64,000 nucleotides of DNA from Sodiomyces alkalinus F11 (Eukaryota > Ascomycota > Sordariomycetes > Glomerellales > Plectosphaerellaceae), in contig NW_021167091.1 of the NCBI RefSeq assembly GCF_003711515.1, forward strand, positions 742,313-806,312, given 5' to 3'. Positions within the stretch are counted from its first letter, which is position 1. Each line of letters begins with the position of its first letter. Positions 59,401-64,000 of this stretch are shown here, piece by piece. A program made the translations under genes and the position numbers. Under the pieces are notes generated by a model. It was not told the DNA's origin. It made no database searches and saw only the letters and a list, made by a program, of their open reading frames with translations.

Positions 59401-60038
59401 GGGCTAGTCTTCGGGGAAGGTTCCTTAGCGGATAATTAGTTCCTAGTAATACTTAGCGGGGATTATTATAGGGAGGGCAGTGTCCTATAGCGGTGCCGTT
59501 ACGGGAGCCTAACTTATAATATTAGCCGAGGTCTTTTTCGTGCTACTTATGCTTCGGAGTTCCTCTCGAATAACGTGTTAAATAGAAACGTGCAGCTATA
59601 CTAGCGGTATTATACTGGTATCCTTACGGGTACTACGTATTATAATTAGTTCCTTTACTAGCTCTATAACCTACTTAATCGTATTCCTATTAGCTAGTAA
59701 GGCCTGAATTTCTGTCATATTCTTAGTTACTCTTAGTTCCGGGGGGCGCGGTAATACCCTTTTAGTCTTATATCGGTTCCGCGCTATATCCTGCCACGGG
59801 CGGGGGGGGGAGCGCTTATATTACGAAAAGTGGGTCCGTTACGAATTCTGCGTGGTTAAGGTCGGGGCGACGCTATCCTATATCTCTTCTGGTTATACCG
59901 TAATGCCGGTATTATAGTGCCGTTACGATAGCATCCCGGAAGGGAGGCGGTAGTTATAATCTCTGTCTTAGTGGTTTTATCGATTTTACTCCTATTACGC
60001 CCCCGTGGTTAATAGGCGTGTCGATCGAAAGTCGGATA
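53431..60038 (-). mobile_element. LINE-1 family, copy 3 (longest), inside Copia-A copy 2
   Basis: This is the longest of the three copies (6608 bp). The (TTA)n tail is at 53431-53450. The 12-bp target duplication at 53419-53430 and 60039-60050 differs only by four RIP-type transitions. Both the 1.2-kb segment (about 53880-55130, absent from copy 1) and the 0.35-kb RT segment (about 55990-56340, absent from copy 2) are present, so it best represents the family. On the minus strand the order is ORF1 with zinc knuckles, endonuclease, RT, then the unassigned 3' segment. Confidence 0.88.
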
Positions 60039-62556
60039 GCGTGTTCGTTGAAATCTATATTACGCGTTCGAATAACGCGGTTATAGCGATATAGGCTAAG
60101 GACCTAGATACGGAAGATATTAGTGGAATTATAGCCGATATAGTAGCCGATATAGGTATAAGGAGCGATACAATTTAATAGCTTATTAGCACCCTTTTAG
60201 GCGTCTTTTATTATAGTATACGCCTTATAGCCGTATACTCGAAGATATAATAAAATCGGCTTCTTTTTAAAGAGGACCTCGTGTAGCGTTTTCTAATCCT
60301 TATTATTATACTGCCTTCGTAGCGTTTGGTCATAGACGTACGCGGCGGTGAGAATAGCCTTAGGCTATGTAAATAGCGGGAGCTTTACGTAGATATTTAT
60401 CGTACGACCTTTTAAAATCACCATAGTAGTAGCGTATTCGTCACCCCCGTTCTACGCTTAAGTATCGGTAGCAGATACCTCTAATAGGATATCCTCCTTG
60501 CGTAAGAAGAGGGTAATATCGTTAGATTAAGTTAGCTCGTTATCAGATTCGAAAACGCGTACCTTATAGCCTAATTAACGGTCTACCTAGGCGAGGAATT
60601 CCTTAATTATTACGAGGATATCCACTACTAGCTTGCTCTTTATAACGTAGGTAGCCGTAAAACCACTATAATAGTCGGTAAAAAATATAAACCGCGAGTC
60701 CCTATGGGACGTTCGGTTAAAGTCCGTGAAATTAATTGCTTACTATTTCCCTACGTAAGTAGGTATAGTATTAGGGCGCCTACTAATATACCGTTTTATT
60801 TTTGTAACCTTATAGGCCTTATAGTCTATTATTATCGGTCCTTTAATCTTAACCCCCTACGTCTACTCTTCTAGGTGTCTAAGAGGCTTATAGCTAGCGT
60901 GCCCTAGCCGTAGATACTATAAGATACCCTCTGTAGTGCTTAGATAACGTATCCGCGCCTTGTAGACGGCTTTTCGGGTGGAAGAGCCTAGAAAGGCAGC
61001 CGTAGATTAGTTAGAGGGCATATATTTAATAACGGTTTAATCGAAATAGTGATTTAGCTAGCATAATATAGATTTATCGGCATGTTGAAGGCAGTTATTC
61101 GGCGGCTTCTAATCCTACTAGTAGCCTCGTAATCGTAACCGTTAGTTTAAGATTAAATTATAACTAAAATCTGCGTAGTATACGACGTTTAGGAGCCTAA
61201 GATCAAGGCCTCCTATTAGTCCGTTTAATCTCACGATTACGTTACCATAACCTTTAATTAGCAGTAACGAACTGCCTATAATAATCTAGTCTCCTCGCGT
61301 TACGGGTATAAAATCAGAAAAGCGGGAAAAATCGTTAAACATATATATAATAGCGCCGGAATATAAAATAGTAGATACCCGAAAAGGGTAACTAGTAGTA
61401 ATACCAGCCGTAATGGTGGCGGCGTAAAAGACACCGCTACCGATGCTACTATAGTTAAGTCACGCCTCTTTAAGCTATATAGAGTCCTAACTTATATCCT
61501 TCTTTACCTTCTTTATAGCGCGTAGTTCTTCTACTTCCGCGCGTATCGCGGGGTTATATTTAAGGATCCGTTAGACGGTTATGTTAGTGCTATCGTATAT
61601 AATCTGACCGTCCGTTACTATTTCCGGGAATAGGTAGTAATAGGCGTTAATATCATAACTAGGCGTAGTATAAACACGGTAGGGTTCCCCTCGCCGGAGG
61701 GTAGATTAACGTCTTTTAGAAGAAAAGCGGTTAGTTAAAGTAATAGAAGGTATAGCTATAGATACCGCTATAGTAATAGAATTCTTAGCTTTATTTTTCC
61801 TATAGCCGCCCTTCCTTTAAGGCTTAGCCGTGGTCTTTAAGTTATCTTTACCCTTATCGCTTCTAGTATACAGCATAGGGAATACTATAGCGCGATAGTT
61901 ACCGCGCTTTCCTTAGTCTTTAAGTCTAGTCTTAATATATCGTTATCTAAGGGTGTAAAGATCCTCGGGTTAGACTACTTTCTTATCTAGGAGGCGTCCC
62001 TCGGCTTCGGTCTAATCGTGGCTAGCGATACCACGGATACCTGTAAAAAGGTCTACCACCTAAATATACGTTATAGGCGTTAATATAACCTCTTTAAGAT
62101 TTTTTAATAGTTCCTGCTCTTATACTAACTACTCCTATAGTTTTTTAAGGCTATTTCGAGCTATATAAACGTATTCCTTATATTCTTTATAGTTATCTAC
62201 ACGGCGCGTAGTTATATAGTAAGCGCCATCGCGTTAAATAGCTTTATACACCCCTTAAGGGGTAGCGCTATATAGGAGGAGTTTACGGCTTTTATCGATA
62301 GTATTATTCTACTATATTAGTACGGCGTTAATACCTTTAGTGTACTTATAATAATTATCCGTTTATATTTTCTAGCGCTATATCGTAGATTCGTATACGT
62401 GCTAACCGCCGGCTATTAAATCTATAAGCTATATAGGCGTAGCGCCTACTTAGATAACGACGTTTAACGCTTAGAATTCACCGTAGGCAGGTAAAGGAGG
62501 CTTTTAAGGAGGGGGAATAGGGTTGTTAGGGCGTAGATATTCCTAGACTTTATTAT

Positions 62557-62750
62557 TATCAGATGCCCACAGCCACCTTATCGAGGTGTGACAAACCATA
62601 TTATGTTAGACGTGTGGAGTACCTCGGTCCTATAGATCCACCCGTATTTCCCCTGCTTTTTCCGTATAGTTAGACATCCCTATAAAGTATTATAAACTTC
62701 ACTTAGATAAATACACATATAATTTCGCGTACCTTATTTATATTCTAACA
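62557..62750 (+). repeat. Copia-Y copy 2, 5' LTR
   Basis: 194 bp matching the LTRs of copy 1. The left flank ATTAT is the same pentamer found left of copy 1. Confidence 0.88.
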
Positions 62751-63398
62751 GTTATAAGCCCGGCGTTCTAATAAATAAAGCTATTCCGATGGATTCTATA
62801 CCTTCTAGACTATCAAAATCAGCCTTAAGTCTATAGCGGGTAGTTTAGTATTATTAGTAACGTCTGCCTACTTTAGTTTTATTTAATCGTTTTATTATTT
62901 CTATTATACCACCGTTTGAGGCGTTTAGTATGGTTATTAACCTTTTCGTTCATCCTATTCCACTGCTTTTTATTAGTATAATAATAGCTTCCACGGTAGT
63001 AGTGCCTATTATAGGCCGTATAATGCTTACCGCTCCGAAAGACTAGAGGCCTTAGATTAAAGCCGTGATAACTATCGCCTACTCCCACGATATCGCCGAC
63101 CTCGTTAATCCCGATCTTAAAGAGGCTAAACGGCCTAAGTGCCGTATTCGAACCGATCCACTATAGCCTCCTACTATAGCCGAAGAACGTAACGCCACTA
63201 ATTAGGATATATTATTTAAGATCTAGTAGGTAGAAAAGGATCGGTATAAGGCTAAAAAGAGGGGGATCTAAGCACTCTACGACTATATCGCGAAGATAGT
63301 TAGCCCTGCTTTAAAGGATTAGTACGCCAGCTATAAGGAAGTAAGGGATATATCAAAGGCCCTTAAGACGCACCTTAAGCCGACAAACGCCGCCTAGA

Positions 63399-63612
63399 TG
63401 TGAACGACTGGTTATAGGTCGTGGCACTAAGTAAGGTCGTAATAATAGATTATCTAGAACTAAGGAAGGAAGAAGGAAAAGGAGAAAAGTCTATAGCGCT
63501 AGGCTGGCTATAAGGTAGCGATAACTAGGCGATATAGGTCCGTTAACTAAGCGCGTAGTTAAGAAGATCCGGAGTATAGCCGGATCCCTTATATCGGGGT
63601 CAACCCGTAATA
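63399..63612 (+). repeat. Solo LTR of family W inside Copia-Y copy 2
   Basis: A 214-bp insertion relative to Copia-Y copy 1 (site near 36100), starting TGTGAACGACTGG and ending CAACCCGTAATA. It is bounded by a perfect 5-bp duplication CTAGA (63394-63398 and 63613-63617). Only LTR-like sequence is present, so it is a solo LTR. A related 3' end lies at 7979-8041. Confidence 0.85.
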
Positions 63613-64000
63613 CTAGAAGTCGCTAATTAAAAAACGCTAGGATAAACACCTCTCAAATATTAGGCATATACCCTATAAGCGCTAGCTAGAAGACTTTATT
63701 AAGCTATACCGCGACGCTAAGACGTATAAAGTTCGAGAATACGATACTAAGGAATAATAGATAAACGGCTTTTTTAACGCTATTAGGAGTAGAGTACTAG
63801 AATAGGTAGAGGGACGTTTTATAGAGCTTATCCGGTTAGAAGAGAAAGACCTACCCTTAATTTAATCTATTATAGAGGAGTATACGATATATCTTTAACG
63901 CCGCTACCTGCACCGACTCGATAAAAAGCCTACCGTATTATCCATTTATACGGTAACCTTCCTAGGTAAGGATAAAGAAGGTAAGAATTAGTAGGCATAA

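Larger units (their letters stand above)
50689..62556 (-). mobile_element. Copia-A copy 2, split by LINE copy 3 and cut by Copia-Y copy 2
   Basis: The 3' LTR is 50689-50891 (203 bp). The internal part 50892-53430 parallels 27841-30400 of copy 1 (RNase H and RT). After the LINE it resumes at 60039 with the same integrase and gag order (TFSTDRYS-type integrase core near 60700, gag near 61900-62500). At 62557 a Copia-Y LTR interrupts it, so its 5' LTR lies outside the window. It is heavily RIPed, with a pattern different from copy 1. Confidence 0.88.
62557..64000 (+). mobile_element. Copia-Y copy 2 (5' part, runs off the window)
   Basis: The 5' LTR is 62557-62750 (194 bp, TATCAGATGCCC... to TTCTAACA), followed by the iMet-type primer-binding site GTTATAAGCCCGGCG (62751-62765). 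Gag starts near 63070 and parallels copy 1 (about 35780 onward). It is interrupted at 63399-63612 by a solo LTR and resumes (ISLNI-type gag end, then SIIEEYTI near 63870). It is RIPed and inserted into Copia-A copy 2; its 3' end is beyond 64000. Confidence 0.88.

Overview
The window looks like a chromosome segment from a filamentous ascomycete (Pezizomycotina, probably Sordariomycetes). It holds three intact, unique protein genes in two short islands, set in about 58 kb of dead, nested retrotransposons. The repeats carry the signature of repeat-induced point mutation (RIP): CA and TG dinucleotides are almost absent, TA is in excess, and reading frames are broken by TAG and TAA where glutamine or tryptophan codons would fit. 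CG dinucleotides and long G/C runs survive. The gene islands have normal CA/TG use. Species was not determined.

Layout. 1-9862: two Ty3/Gypsy chromodomain elements (+), an unknown RIP-killed reading frame (6841-8010, +) with a pentapeptide repeat, and a Ty1/Copia gag region with its LTR (-). 9863-14235, gene island 1: an Asi-type RING membrane ubiquitin ligase (+), tail to tail with tRNA-splicing endonuclease subunit Sen34 (-). 14236-48780: about 34.5 kb of stacked elements, comprising a Copia-Y 3' end, a Tad-like LINE, Copia-A fragments with LINE copy 1 inside, a Copia RT fragment with its LTR, a complete Copia-A (27637-33290), a Copia gag remnant with a solo LTR, and a complete Copia-Y (35264-47498) containing LINE copy 2. 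A 72-nt tRNA-like sequence lies near the right edge. 48780-50335, gene island 2: Elongator subunit Elp4 (+), one intron. 50335-64000: Copia-Y LTRs, a second Copia-A split by LINE copy 3, and a second Copia-Y carrying a solo LTR of another family.

Target-site duplications are readable for six insertions, so the nesting order can be inferred directly. The Copia families appear to use internal half-tRNA primers: Copia-A matches the anticodon arm of tRNA-Lys(CUU), and Copia-Y and Copia-Z match that of initiator tRNA-Met. Two of the three genes act on tRNA: Sen34 in intron excision and Elp4 in wobble-uridine modification. The third is likely a quality-control ubiquitin ligase of the nuclear or ER membrane. 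I found no bacterial-type system, no CRISPR array and no biosynthetic cluster.
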